From positions 40,520-104,519 of the forward strand of contig NZ_JANHDL010000010.1 in NCBI RefSeq assembly GCF_024494655.1: 64,000 nt of DNA, given 5' to 3'. Position numbers and translations under genes: made by a program. Below are positions 1 through 7,960 of the stretch, piece by piece; positions within the stretch are counted from its first letter, which is position 1, and each line of letters starts with the position of its first letter. Below the pieces are notes generated by a model. The model searched no databases and was not told the origin of the DNA. It saw only the letters and a program-made list of their open reading frames with translations. This DNA is from Halorubrum laminariae. Its GTDB lineage: Archaea > Halobacteriota > Halobacteria > Halobacteriales > Haloferacaceae.

Positions 1-568
1 CTCCCGTTCTCTCGGGGAGTTCGTAACGTATGATACGAGTCGGATTCGTCAAAACGGAACCCGCGTGAACTGCTATACAGGTATTTCGCTCACGGCAGCA
101 GGGCAACAGTTGATTGAATGAATAGAAATCTATGAGGTACTTGAATTCGAGATGGGTCATCAAAAAATCGCCCGAAGGCGTTGCCGGTCAGGGAAAACGA
201 CCAGTAACAGCACGAGAGGGTAAGAATCAAGAGTTAATGCTCGGTTATGGACCGAGAAAACCGCAAGACGGAACCGCCGGTCAGGGCATCTGGGAGGGGC
301 AACAGTATCTAACATCAAGTGAACATACGAAATCGCAGGACGGCACTGCTGGTCAGGGGAAATTAAGAAAGGGTACTCCCGCCCGCATCAGCGGTCAGGG
401 GAAAAACCACCAGACGGCGAAGCTGGTCAGGGGTATCACCGAGCGAAAACCAACTAGGATAGAACAGGGGGTCCCCGTTGGGACCAAGGGATTGGATCGA
501 GGAGTAGAACTGAGTGAGTTCTATGCTGGCTCAGAATTAGTGAGAGCCATGCAAGGTACTGTGAGAAC
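1..568. other. Non-coding start of window with degenerate direct repeats
   Basis: I see no convincing gene before the primase-like gene at 569. An open frame covers 132-572, but its product is basic and rich in G, Q, K and R, unlike haloarchaeal proteins, and it owes its length to the repeats. The notable content is five copies of GGTCAGGG listed as a separate feature. The stretch could be a control region or origin for the gene that follows. Confidence 0.5.
165..445 (+). repeat. Five degenerate direct repeats, core GGTCAGGG
   Basis: The core GGTCAGGG starts at 186, 279, 351, 393 and 425. Upstream similarity extends to roughly GACGGnAnnGCYGGTCAGGG in copies 2, 3 and 5. Spacing shrinks from 93 to 72, 42 and 32 bp toward the primase-like gene. 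All copies face the same way. The repeats could be iteron-like sites for a replication protein or a regulator array; this is inferred from position only. Confidence 0.5.
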
Positions 569-1822
569 ATGAGTAAGAATATCGTCAACGAGCCGGGGGC
601 GATTCCGGAGACGCTACGCGAACGGGACCAGTGGGTGTGCTGGCGGGAGGAGGAGCGGGACGGCAAACCGACGAAGATTCCGGTGACGCCGGGGGCTGGG
701 GGGTTCGCGTCAGCAACAGCGTCGGAGACCTGGGCGAGTTTCGAGGCAGCACTCGACTACACCGAGACGGAGCACGCCGATGGTGTCGGGTTCGTGTTTA
801 CCGACGACGATCCCATCGTCGGCGTCGATCTGGACGACTGCCGCGATCCCGAAACCGGCGACGTCGACGATGACGCACAGGACATCATCGCACGACTCGA
901 CTCGTACACGGAGGTGTCGCCCTCTGGAACCGGCTACCACGTCCTCATCAAGGGTGACCTCCCTGACGGCCGGAACCGTCGCGGGAGCGTCGAACTGTAC
1001 GACACGGCACGCTTTTTCACCGTCACTGGCGACCACGTCGGGCGAACGCCCACACGTGTTGCACGCCGACAGGACGCGCTCGACGCGATTCACCGCGAGT
1101 ACGTCCAGAACATCGAGCGTGACACGACTCCCGAATCCAGGCAGCGTGGTGACGCTGACGGCCAATCAGCGACGAATGATGCAGACGACGTCGACCTTGA
1201 GGACGAGGAACTCCTCGAGAAAGCGCGAAACGCGTCGAACGGTGAGAAGTTCGAGCGGCTCTGGAACGGGAATATGGGTGGCTACGACAGCCAGTCTGAG
1301 GCTGATATGGCGCTGTGCTGTCTGCTGGCGTTCTGGACCGGCGGCGACCGGACGCAGATGGACCAGCTGTTCCGTCAGTCAGGGCTTCACCGCGAGAAGT
1401 GGGACGAGGTCCACTACGCCGATGGGTCGACGTACGGCGAGAAGACCGTCGAGCGAGCGATTGCGAACACCTCGGAGTTCTACGATCCGGACACCGGCGA
1501 TGATACCGAAGACCGCGACACCACCTCTGCCGAATCATCTGTCGACACCCGTGACAATTCAGAGCGGAGTCGCGCGTACCTGACCGAAAAGAATCGACTG
1601 TTGAGCGAGCGCGTCGACGAACTTGAAGCGACGCTCGAACAGAAAGTCGAGCGGATCGACACCCTCGAAGCAGAGGTTGAACGGCTCACCGACGAACTCG
1701 CTGCCCGCGACCGAGAGCCCAAGCAACCCCAAGACGAGCAAGCCGTTACTGCGAACGAGAGTGAGGATGAGTCAGCGACTCGCTCCGTATGGGGGCGATT
1801 ATTCGGCGGCAGTTCAGAATAA
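569..1822 (+). CDS. Primase-polymerase-like replication protein
   Basis: A 417-residue protein resembling the bifunctional primase/polymerase-like (NrS-1 polymerase type) proteins of phages and plasmids. The N-terminal part carries VGVDLDDC at residues 84-91 and SPSGTGYHVL near 117-126, which fit the metal-binding acidic motif and the SxGxGxH-type motif of prim-pol domains. Residues about 210-310, with a conserved-looking run ending in YGEKTVERAI, resemble the helix-bundle domain that follows such primases. Residues about 340-395 form a heptad-rich coiled coil. No helicase domain is present, so the protein would work with another helicase or only prime. The start at 569 gives the full N-terminal domain. 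The repeat array just upstream fits a plasmid replication role, but the activity is inferred. Confidence 0.65.
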   Translation: MSKNIVNEPGAIPETLRERDQWVCWREEERDGKPTKIPVTPGAGGFASATASETWASFEAALDYTETEHADGVGFVFTDDDPIVGVDLDDCRDPETGDVDDDAQDIIARLDSYTEVSPSGTGYHVLIKGDLPDGRNRRGSVELYDTARFFTVTGDHVGRTPTRVARRQDALDAIHREYVQNIERDTTPESRQRGDADGQSATNDADDVDLEDEELLEKARNASNGEKFERLWNGNMGGYDSQSEADMALCCLLAFWTGGDRTQMDQLFRQSGLHREKWDEVHYADGSTYGEKTVERAIANTSEFYDPDTGDDTEDRDTTSAESSVDTRDNSERSRAYLTEKNRLLSERVDELEATLEQKVERIDTLEAEVERLTDELAARDREPKQPQDEQAVTANESEDESATRSVWGRLFGGSSE

Positions 1823-1895
1823 CGATGTAACCGCGATAGAGCGTTTTTCACCCCGTTATGGGTGACGGGGTTGTCGAACTGCCCCGGAACAACAC

Positions 1896-2360
1896 ATGCA
1901 TTCTGAGCGACAGCGAGACCCAATCCGTCGTATCGACCCCCACCCGGACGAATCTGACGCAGCGACAGCGCCATGGGCCGACCTTCGACTCGACGTCCCC
2001 AACGACCGGCGTGACGAGTCGATCGTGGCGTTCGTCGAGTGTGTCCTCGTTGAGCTCACCCACGAGGACGTCGGTGCCGAGTACCGGTCCTCGAACGCGT
2101 GGGGTGCTAAAATCGATCAGTACGTCGCCGCCGAGGCGACTGGCCAGCAGTTCATCAAGCGTCGGTACGACGAGCGCCTCGGGTGGGACGAGACGCAGAT
2201 CACGCGTGAAGCGGTCCGCGACAAGCTGGTCTGGCAGCTCTCACGCTCCGAGTCGCTGGCAACGAATCGAAGCCACGCCAAGCCGGCCACCAACCCCGAT
2301 ACGTTCGTTGTGAAGCCCACGCAGCAACTGCGAACGGATTCAGGATGCGAGGAGTATTAA
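1896..2360 (+). CDS. Hypothetical protein
   Basis: A 154-residue acidic protein of unknown function, 73 bases after the primase-like gene and on the same strand. It has a central region rich in charged helix-forming residues and no membrane segment, cysteine cluster or nucleotide-binding motif that I can see. Its stop codon lies inside the left arm of the first copy of the TTAACCAACA inverted repeat, so the repeat directly abuts the gene end. It is probably co-transcribed with the primase-like gene and may act with it, but I do not recognise the family. Confidence 0.55.
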   Translation: MHSERQRDPIRRIDPHPDESDAATAPWADLRLDVPNDRRDESIVAFVECVLVELTHEDVGAEYRSSNAWGAKIDQYVAAEATGQQFIKRRYDERLGWDETQITREAVRDKLVWQLSRSESLATNRSHAKPATNPDTFVVKPTQQLRTDSGCEEY

Positions 2361-2397
2361 CCAACAAATGCGAGAGACTTCAGCGATTGTTGGTTAA
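2357..2397. repeat. TTAACCAACA inverted repeat, copy 1
   Basis: Arms TTAACCAACAA (2357-2367) and TTGTTGGTTAA (2387-2397) are perfect, with one more A/T pair outside. The spacer is 19 bases. Six further copies of the same total length (41-42 bp) occur in this window. This copy follows one gene and precedes the gene at 2509. Confidence 0.75.
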
Positions 2398-2450
2398 TCA
2401 TAGAGAGTCCAAGTCAGCCACCTGCCTGTCCGCTCTCTCCAGCCTGCGAG

Positions 2451-2482
2451 TTTATCCGCGCCGGAAGGCGTGAGGCGCGCTC
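2451..2482 (+). promoter_or_regulatory. T-tract plus hairpin leader, copy 1
   Basis: TTTATC is followed by stem CGCGCC, loop GGAAGGCGTGA and stem GGCGCG. The hairpin ends about 28 bases before the ATG at 2509. It belongs to a family of similar leaders in the window whose stem sequences vary but still pair. Confidence 0.6.
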
Positions 2483-2508
2483 GAAGTGCGTGCCATAGTT
2501 GAGTTCCC

Positions 2509-2793
2509 ATGACTGGATCCGATATCCTCGACGACACGACAGCCGATCACGAGCGGCTTGAAACCGAACTTGTTGCACAGGACCGGGATGCGGCCCGGGT
2601 CGCGACGGCAGACATCGACGAGCAAAGTGCCCGCCGTCTCGTGAATGATCTCATCGAGGACGATATGGTGAGGCCGATCCCTGACCAGCAAGTCCTGGTT
2701 CACGACCCCAGTGGCGAGGCCTTCGACTCGATCACCCAGCTCGCCGTGTTCCATCGCGGCTGGCGGGCCGCCAGAGACGCGGAGGACGACTGA
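2509..2793 (+). CDS. Small hypothetical protein
   Basis: A 94-residue acidic protein with no motif I recognise. The middle (residues about 35-70) contains a short hydrophobic and charged pattern ending in DDMVRPIPDQQVLVHDPSGE. It starts about 28 bases after a hairpin leader and its stop overlaps the start of the zinc-binding protein at 2793, so the two are a translationally coupled pair. Pairs of tiny soluble proteins like this are typical of haloarchaeal plasmids. The function is unknown. Confidence 0.65.
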   Translation: MTGSDILDDTTADHERLETELVAQDRDAARVATADIDEQSARRLVNDLIEDDMVRPIPDQQVLVHDPSGEAFDSITQLAVFHRGWRAARDAEDD

Positions 2794-3116
2794 TGCAACA
2801 GACGCTTGCTGGGTGTGCCTTCTGCGATGCACGTCCCGATACAGAGATGGGCGAGGCACATACCTGGGGGAAAGACGAACGGGTGACGCACCCGATCTGC
2901 GTCGACTGTGCGCTCCAAGAGCGGCCTGATCCCGAGGAGCGCGATCATCACGCCTGCGACGGGTGTGGCCTCGTCGTCGACGCCCTCGCGGCGCTCACGC
3001 GGTTCCGGGTGGAACTCGGCCATCTCGAGGGGCCGTTGCAGCTGTGTGGGCGATGTAGTCCCGGCGGGCCCGCGACGTACTGGACGCGAGATTTCGAGTC
3101 ACACGTTGTCGAGTAG
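2793..3116 (+). CDS. Small zinc-binding protein with four CxxC pairs
   Basis: A 107-residue protein with four CxxC pairs at C8/C11, C36/C39, C55/C58 and C85/C88, enough for two structural zinc sites. From memory it matches a haloarchaeal family of the DUF7558 type, but I cannot confirm the number. No enzymatic motif is visible. It probably binds nucleic acid or a protein partner. Its start codon overlaps the stop of the upstream gene, indicating coupled translation. Confidence 0.75.
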   Translation: MQQTLAGCAFCDARPDTEMGEAHTWGKDERVTHPICVDCALQERPDPEERDHHACDGCGLVVDALAALTRFRVELGHLEGPLQLCGRCSPGGPATYWTRDFESHVVE

Positions 3117-3188
3117 CCGGTTAACTCGGTGGAGCGTCCCTCAGCGTCCGTTCACATAAGCCAGTAGCACGTCACTTGCCGCACCGAT

Positions 3189-3214
3189 AGTCTGAAGTAC
3201 ACGGACTTCGGACT
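3189..3214. promoter_or_regulatory. Palindrome before the wHTH gene, candidate operator
   Basis: AGTCTGAAGT (3189-3198) and ACTTCGGACT (3205-3214) form a near-perfect inverted repeat with a six-base spacer, 7 bases before the ATG at 3222. Its position next to a wHTH gene paired with a PIN protein suggests autoregulation. Confidence 0.45.
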
Positions 3215-3221
3215 AACTCCT

Positions 3222-3929
3222 ATGGCTCCTGATCACGAGCACATTCGCCCAGATGGTGGAATCGACACGCTGGACCCGCCACCGATCGACATCCTCACCG
3301 AAGACACGCTCGAGCCGGAGACGCTGGCCGAGAACGCGCCCCGGCTCGAAACAGTCGTGGAACTGCTCAACCGCCCAGCACTCGCCCGCGTCTACATCTA
3401 CATCTGCTACTGGGGCCCGGTCACTCCACCGGAAGCTATGGAGGCGCTCGATCTCTCGAAATCGACGGCCTACGAGTACGTCGACCGACTGGTCGATCTC
3501 GGCCTCGTCGACCGCGACGACTCGACACGCCCCCAGCAGCTGACCGCCGACCCGATCATCATCGTCGAGCAGTACGTCCCGATCGTCATCACGCCGACCG
3601 CCCTCCACGCCCTCGGGCTCCAGGAGGTCGATGAGGACATCAAGTACTTCGTGGACCGGTACGGCCTCGGGAAGCTCATCGCTGCATTGCGCGGCGCCGG
3701 GCTCCACTTCGCGGGGAAGACGACTCAGCGGATGGTCGCCAGCGACATCGACGTGCGCGAGACGGAAGCGATGATGATCATCTACGCGCTCAAACCCGCG
3801 CTTGCCGTCGGCCGGGAGCACGATCCGTTCTTCGAGTACCTCTTCCCGGATGTGCATGACGAGATGGATCTTCCCGATCTTGACGAGATAGCTGGTGCCC
3901 CGACGGATTCGTCGGACCCCGATAGGTGA
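3222..3929 (+). CDS. Winged-helix regulator, partner of PIN protein
   Basis: A 235-residue protein with an HTH segment near residues 60-95 (SKSTAYEYVDRLVDLGLVDR is a clear recognition-helix and wing pattern). It resembles a haloarchaeal family I remember as DUF7437. The rest is an alpha-rich domain without catalytic motifs. The next gene, ten bases downstream, encodes a PIN-domain protein, so the pair probably works as a type II toxin-antitoxin-like module in which this protein represses the operon. A palindrome directly upstream supports self-repression. It is much larger than a usual VapB antitoxin. Confidence 0.7.
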   Translation: MAPDHEHIRPDGGIDTLDPPPIDILTEDTLEPETLAENAPRLETVVELLNRPALARVYIYICYWGPVTPPEAMEALDLSKSTAYEYVDRLVDLGLVDRDDSTRPQQLTADPIIIVEQYVPIVITPTALHALGLQEVDEDIKYFVDRYGLGKLIAALRGAGLHFAGKTTQRMVASDIDVRETEAMMIIYALKPALAVGREHDPFFEYLFPDVHDEMDLPDLDEIAGAPTDSSDPDR

Positions 3930-3938
3930 GTTCATCGG

Positions 3939-4469
3939 ATGGGTCGAGACACGCCATTATCCGCTGACCAGGACGTCCTCGTCGACGCGAACATCTTCTA
4001 CGCGATCGGCCAGCCCTCGAATCCGCAGTACCAACGATTTCGCCGAGCCATCCAGCACGCCGGCGTCGTCTGCAAACTCCCCCGGCGCGTGATCGGCGAA
4101 CTCGGTGGCTCAGAGACGGATCGTGTCCGGACGGCGCTCGACGAAGGATGGGCCGAGATCATCGATGCGCCATCACCAACGGACGGGGACGCTGTCGCGG
4201 CAAGCGATATCGCCAGACGGACCATCGCGAGTGAAACGACTAAAGCCGAGCACGAGGTCGAGAAGACGGACGCAATTCTTGCGGGCCTAGTCATTCAGTA
4301 TGTGAGAGACCGCTCGACAACGGGTGTCGTCGTGCTCACAGACGATCAGCCCGCCAGGAAAGGCATCAAAAATGCCGTTCGAGCGCAAGGGTACACGGAC
4401 GCGATCACGGTCTACGGCTTGGCGGACATCATCGGCGACGACCCGGGCGACTCGATGCGGCTGATCTAG
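3939..4469 (+). CDS. PIN-domain ribonuclease-like protein
   Basis: A 176-residue PIN-fold protein. Acidic residues fit the family: D16 in VDANIF, E54 in VIGELGG, D111 in EKTDAILAGL, and D135/D136 in VVLTDDQ. PIN proteins are Mg-dependent RNases, often toxins of VapC type. It follows the wHTH gene with a ten-base gap and is likely co-transcribed with it. It is longer than typical VapC (about 130 residues), with an inserted acidic region at about 75-100. Function as a toxin rather than an RNA-processing enzyme is an inference from the gene pair. Confidence 0.7.
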   Translation: MGRDTPLSADQDVLVDANIFYAIGQPSNPQYQRFRRAIQHAGVVCKLPRRVIGELGGSETDRVRTALDEGWAEIIDAPSPTDGDAVAASDIARRTIASETTKAEHEVEKTDAILAGLVIQYVRDRSTTGVVVLTDDQPARKGIKNAVRAQGYTDAITVYGLADIIGDDPGDSMRLI

Positions 4470-5070
4470 ACCGAGTAGTGACCCTCATTCCGAAAGCCCT
4501 CAGCCGCTCGGCATCCCACGCCCCACGCTGCGCGCCTCGTCCCTCGGTGCTTGCGGAGTCGGGGGACGACCGAAGCGGCCTCGCCCTTTCTGAGTCCACC
4601 AGGTAGTGGCTGGAGCACAGAGCGTCGAGAGTGGATGAACAGGTGATTCGTAACGGCTCGCCCCGCTCGCCGCTGCCGCCCTCCGCGTCGCTCGCGACCG
4701 ACCATTCCGGGCATGCGGGCGCTCTCTGCACCGCCCGCGCCCGTTCCGGGCTAAAATGAATATGGTCTCGACGCCAGCGCTTCACCCGTCCGGGTCCTCC
4801 GGACCTCGGCTCCGCCGACCGCGACGGACAGTGGTTGCGTCGCGGCGAACGGGGAATGCGCTGGCCGCTCGCTCCGGGCGGGTCGGCGCGCGCGGCTGGA
4901 TGGTTGGCCGCCTCGGGCGCGCTCTCGCTCGCGCCCAAGAGGGCGCTCGCGAAGGCGCGAGCGAGAGCGCGCAGACGAGTCTATTGGCCGTTGTCGTCGT
5001 AGAGAAATCCGCGATGTAGCAGCATCGCGGTGTCGGACGCGTGAGCGCCTTCAGGAACAGGTAAGTTCCA
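4470..5070. other. GC-rich intergenic region, no gene supported
   Basis: About 600 bases with open frames only on account of high GC. Their products are rich in R, S, A and P and lack the acidic bias of haloarchaeal proteins. The region contains several GC palindromes, the largest at 4917-4972. It precedes the RPA-like gene and may contain its promoter, for example the AT-rich TAAAATGAATATG near 4752. Confidence 0.5.
4917..4972. repeat. Large perfect GC hairpin (19 bp stem)
   Basis: The arm at 4917-4935 and the arm at 4954-4972 are exact reverse complements over 19 bases. The loop is 18 bases and itself contains GGGCGC. No T-tract follows. The next gene starts about 100 bases downstream. Confidence 0.7.
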
Positions 5071-5934
5071 ATGTCTAGTACAAACTCGAGTCGCAAGGTT
5101 GTTTCGGTCGATGAACAGGCGTTCGAACAAGCGGACAAGCAGGCAGTCGATGAAGACGGCTTCCCGATCGTCGACGAGACGCCGGAGTTCGAGGCGACGG
5201 TCGAAGAGGAAACGCAGGCAAAAGTGGATGCGAATCACCCGGACGGAATCGCGGACACGAGCGAGGACCGAATTCACGGCGTCACCCTCGAACAGGAGGA
5301 GCGCATTCAGGCGCGGGAAGCCGAACTGGAACGCATCAGTGCCCAGGCCGAGCTAGGAACGCAGGACGGTCGCGAGGAGCGCACGCGGGAGGTCGTCAGC
5401 GAACTGTGTGGCCGTGACGAGCCGAAATCGAAGGAGTACACGGATCCCCGGGAGGAGCTGACGCAAGAGGAACTCGCGGAGGTGAACACGCAGGCGATGC
5501 GGATCAGCGACGAAGTGCAGGGCGGCTGGGTGAGAGCGGTCGTCGCGAAGCAGTTGGCCGAGCGGGTGCAGCGCGGTCAAGACATAACGAAGGCGGTGTT
5601 AGAGCTGGTAGACGAACTGAAGGCAACGCCGGGAGCAGTCGTGCCCATTGCGGATGTGCCGGATATCGCGGTCGGTGAGGTGACCGTTGAAGGCCAGGTA
5701 ATCGAACTCTGGTCTCCCAGTAGTAGCGCGATTCAACAAGTCGGGCTGATAGCGGATGACAGCGGGAAAATCAAGTTCACCTGCTGGGAGAAATCCGGGC
5801 AGACAGTGGTGCGTGAAGGTCAGACAGTGCGGTTCCGGGCGGCTGCGAAGAACTGGTACGAAGGTCGGTGCTCAATCGCGCTGACCGGGTGGTCGCGTAT
5901 CGAATTCCCAGAGCGCGGCCGCTGGTGGGAATAG
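5071..5934 (+). CDS. RPA-like single-stranded DNA-binding protein
   Basis: A 287-residue protein with an OB-fold near the C-terminus (residues about 195-285), recognised from the strand pattern VEGQVIELW, GLIADDSGKIKFTCW, VVREGQTVRFRAAAKNWYEGR and SIALTGWSRIEF. The N-terminal 180 residues are acidic and helical. The fold matches haloarchaeal RPA-type single-stranded DNA-binding proteins. A plasmid copy would protect ssDNA during replication or repair and fits with the primase-like gene at 569 and the initiator at 31 kb. No zinc finger is visible. A hairpin with a T-tract follows the stop codon. Confidence 0.75.
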   Translation: MSSTNSSRKVVSVDEQAFEQADKQAVDEDGFPIVDETPEFEATVEEETQAKVDANHPDGIADTSEDRIHGVTLEQEERIQAREAELERISAQAELGTQDGREERTREVVSELCGRDEPKSKEYTDPREELTQEELAEVNTQAMRISDEVQGGWVRAVVAKQLAERVQRGQDITKAVLELVDELKATPGAVVPIADVPDIAVGEVTVEGQVIELWSPSSSAIQQVGLIADDSGKIKFTCWEKSGQTVVREGQTVRFRAAAKNWYEGRCSIALTGWSRIEFPERGRWWE

Positions 5935-5936
5935 CC

Positions 5937-5957
5937 GGGGCGACGCGCCCCTTTTTT
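5937..5957 (+). terminator. Hairpin plus T-tract after RPA-like gene
   Basis: GGGGCG (5937-5942), loop ACG and CGCCCC (5946-5951) are followed by six T. It begins three bases after the stop codon of the RPA-like gene. The T-tract alone would suffice for archaeal termination; the stem adds to the case. Confidence 0.65.
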
Positions 5958-6092
5958 GCTGGTGTGTACGCGTCACCGCCACCTCCCACCACCTCCACGG
6001 TCCGGGCTGCTCACGGCGCTGTGCGCCGTTGCGCGGCCGGGCTTTCGCCACCGCAGCCCATCGGTGGCAGCGCCGTCCCGTGTGATGTGTAT

Positions 6093-6117
6093 GTGCCCCT
6101 CGATGGGTGAGGGGCGT
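6093..6117 (+). promoter_or_regulatory. Hairpin leader before tfb gene
   Basis: Stem GCCCCT, loop CGATGGGTG and stem AGGGGC, ending about 42 bases before the ATG at 6158. The loop shares GATGGGTG with the leader at 17990. Unlike most copies it has no clear T-tract before it. Confidence 0.5.
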
Positions 6118-6157
6118 TCCGAGAGACGCGATCCGCGTGAGTCCCCTCGTGCGTACC

Positions 6158-7084
6158 ATGGCAACGAGAAACATCTATGAGACGACGTTCGACGAAGACG
6201 TCCAGACCGACGCGGAGTTGAATCAGTGTCCCGAATGCGACGGTCGGGTCACCACTAATGCAGTCGAAACCGTCTGCGAGGACTGTGGGCTCGTCGTCGA
6301 CGAGCATCAAATCGACCACGGGCCGGAGTGGCGAGGGTTCGATGACGACGAGCGAGAGCGCACGGGCGCTCCGTTGACGGCGGCCCGCCACGATCGAGGG
6401 TTGTCGACGGAGATCGGCCGCGGAACCGATGCGAACGGGAACGAACTCTCAGGACAGAAGCGACGCCGACTGTTCCGGATGCGGCGTGAACAGACCCGTG
6501 GGCGGTTTCAGTCGAAAGCTGAACGCAACCTCGCACACGGGCTTAGTGAAGTCCGCCGGGTCAGTAGTGCGCTCGAACTGTCCGAGACGATCCGTGACCA
6601 GGCCTGCCAGCTATTCCGCAGCGCTCAGAACGAGGACCTCCTGCAGGGCCGCTCAATCGAGGCGATAGCCGCCGCGAGTGTCTACGGAGCGTGTCGGTGC
6701 AACGGGCGGCCGCGAACGCTCGACGACATCACCGATTCAGCGCGCGTCGAGCAATCGCGGGTGACGAACGCATACACGACGCTGAATACGGAGCTTGGCC
6801 TGCCAGCCCAGCCCGTGACGCCCAGTGCGTTCGTTCCGCGGTTGGCGTCGGAGCTCGACGTCTCCGATCAGATCCGGCAGCGGGCTCGGCAGCTGGCGGA
6901 AGCATCCGAATCGACCGGAGCAACCACGGGGGTTCGACCATCCGGGTTCGCCGCAGCCTGTCTGTACAAAGCCGGACGCGAAGACGGGCGGTGGCTCACC
7001 CAGTCGGACATCGCTGAAGTAGCGAACGTCTCAGCGGTCACCGTTCGGACCCACCGCGACACACTGGACGAACTGGCTGTCTAA
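6158..7084 (+). CDS. tfb: Transcription initiation factor IIB (TFB)
   Basis: A 308-residue archaeal TFIIB homologue that joins TBP at promoters and recruits RNA polymerase. The N-terminal zinc ribbon has C24-x2-C27 and C40-x2-C43 (CPEC and CEDCGLVVDEHQID). Two cyclin-like repeats follow at about 115-200 and 210-305; the second contains a recognisable HTH (TQSDIAEVANVSAVTVRTH). I chose the ATG at 6158 because the frame also opens at a GTG at 6107 whose extra residues lie within the hairpin leader. Haloarchaea carry several TFBs with promoter preferences; a plasmid copy could drive plasmid genes selectively. Confidence 0.92.
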   Translation: MATRNIYETTFDEDVQTDAELNQCPECDGRVTTNAVETVCEDCGLVVDEHQIDHGPEWRGFDDDERERTGAPLTAARHDRGLSTEIGRGTDANGNELSGQKRRRLFRMRREQTRGRFQSKAERNLAHGLSEVRRVSSALELSETIRDQACQLFRSAQNEDLLQGRSIEAIAAASVYGACRCNGRPRTLDDITDSARVEQSRVTNAYTTLNTELGLPAQPVTPSAFVPRLASELDVSDQIRQRARQLAEASESTGATTGVRPSGFAAACLYKAGREDGRWLTQSDIAEVANVSAVTVRTHRDTLDELAV

Positions 7085-7269
7085 CGCCTCTACTGTTGAT
7101 TTTCAGTTGTCTGTAGAGGCTGTCATAGAACGCTTTCAGCGAAGTTGATTTCATCTATCTCTACGGTGAACACGCCGATAAGCAAGCCTGCGAATTGACT
7201 ATTTGGTGTAGGTTCCAGTAGTGCGATTTAATCAGCAGGTTCATACTGAACGGATTTATTTTTGAAGTA

Positions 7270-7497
7270 ATGTCTGTTCTTCGAACGGTACTATTTGATT
7301 GGGACGTGAATCGGGTTTCCAGGATTACTGCAGTTGGACTAGCCCTTTACATCTCACAGGATATAGCGGATGAATTTCTCACAGAGTTAGTCGTCGTAAT
7401 TATACTCTGTGGCACGCTCGATATCGTGCTTAACATCGTACTTAACCGGCTGTGGTCGCTTGTGGTTCGCATCTCGGACCGGCTGAAAGCCGAGTAA
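7270..7497 (+). CDS. Small membrane protein
   Basis: A 75-residue protein with two hydrophobic segments (about 17-38 and 40-62) and a charged C-terminus. An AT-rich stretch (GGATTTATTTTTGAAG) lies directly before the ATG and could be a promoter for a leaderless or short-leader transcript. The function is unknown. It is the first of a cluster of tiny membrane-protein genes that alternate with an 83-89 bp dispersed repeat. Confidence 0.55.
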   Translation: MSVLRTVLFDWDVNRVSRITAVGLALYISQDIADEFLTELVVVIILCGTLDIVLNIVLNRLWSLVVRISDRLKAE

Positions 7498-7511
7498 CTT
7501 GATATATCCGT

Positions 7512-7600
7512 CACCTGTACTTACCGAATCTGATCACCACATCGAGGCGAGTTCTCCTCAGCTGATTTGGACTGAAACACCCGGTAGGTGAATGTGCGAA
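7512..7600. repeat. Dispersed 89-bp repeat, copy A
   Basis: It begins CACCTGTACTTACCGAATCTG and ends GGTAGGTGAATGTGCGAA. I read it as identical over 89 bases to the copy at 10274-10362. It lies 12 bases beyond the 3' end of the minus-strand gene 7613-7819. Confidence 0.85.
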
Positions 7601-7612
7601 GTTACGGGTGAC

Positions 7613-7819
7613 TTAGCCTGCTATGCGTTGCGCAATCAGGAACGAGACAGTCAGCAAAAGCCACGTACCGATGAGGATAGCCCACGTTATCGGGTCACTC
7701 AGGTAGGTTATTGCTTCCTCTGTTGGGTAGAGAATGAACACCCACATCGGTAGCCCAATTACGACACAGGCGAGAAAGAAGGCGAGCACTTGAACCACTT
7801 GATTATCAAAATAATCCAC
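7613..7819 (-). CDS. Small membrane protein
   Basis: A 68-residue protein with two strong transmembrane segments, about residues 10-31 and 42-64 (AFFLACVVIGLPMWVFILY and ITWAILIGTWLLLTVSFLIA). There is no catalytic motif. The gene ends right next to repeat copy A, the same arrangement as the other minus-strand genes of this cluster. The function is unknown. Confidence 0.6.
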   Translation of the reverse strand: MDYFDNQVVQVLAFFLACVVIGLPMWVFILYPTEEAITYLSDPITWAILIGTWLLLTVSFLIAQRIAG

Positions 7820-7878
7820 GCCGAATCTGTCAGAGGATTACCGACGAGTATCCGTCAAGGCTTCGGTGAGTGGGACGC

Positions 7879-7902
7879 CTGTACTTACCGTTTGTCGGGG
7901 TA
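7879..7902. repeat. Partial copy of the dispersed repeat
   Basis: CCTGTACTTACCG matches the start of the 89-bp repeat, then similarity stops. It lies beyond the 3' end of the minus-strand zinc-ribbon gene 7961-8116, keeping the gene-then-repeat order. Confidence 0.5.
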
Positions 7903-7960
7903 GTCATAGACGGTGTGTGTGTGCCGTTTGATGACGCTCGCTGCCGAGGAGCACGATCAG

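Noticed and set aside
165..445. Possible CRISPR array
   Set aside because: The repeats are only about 8-20 bases, degenerate and irregularly spaced (93, 72, 42, 32), and no cas gene is near.
132..572. Open frame of 146 residues with repeated GQGK motifs
   Set aside because: The product is basic and low-complexity, the repeats shift frame at the last copy (393 to 425 is 32 bases), and the composition is unlike that of haloarchaeal proteins. I treat it as repeat DNA.
4429..4938. 169-residue minus-strand open frame
   Set aside because: It overlaps the end of the PIN gene and encodes an R-, A- and P-rich sequence without acidic bias; it is a GC-driven open frame.
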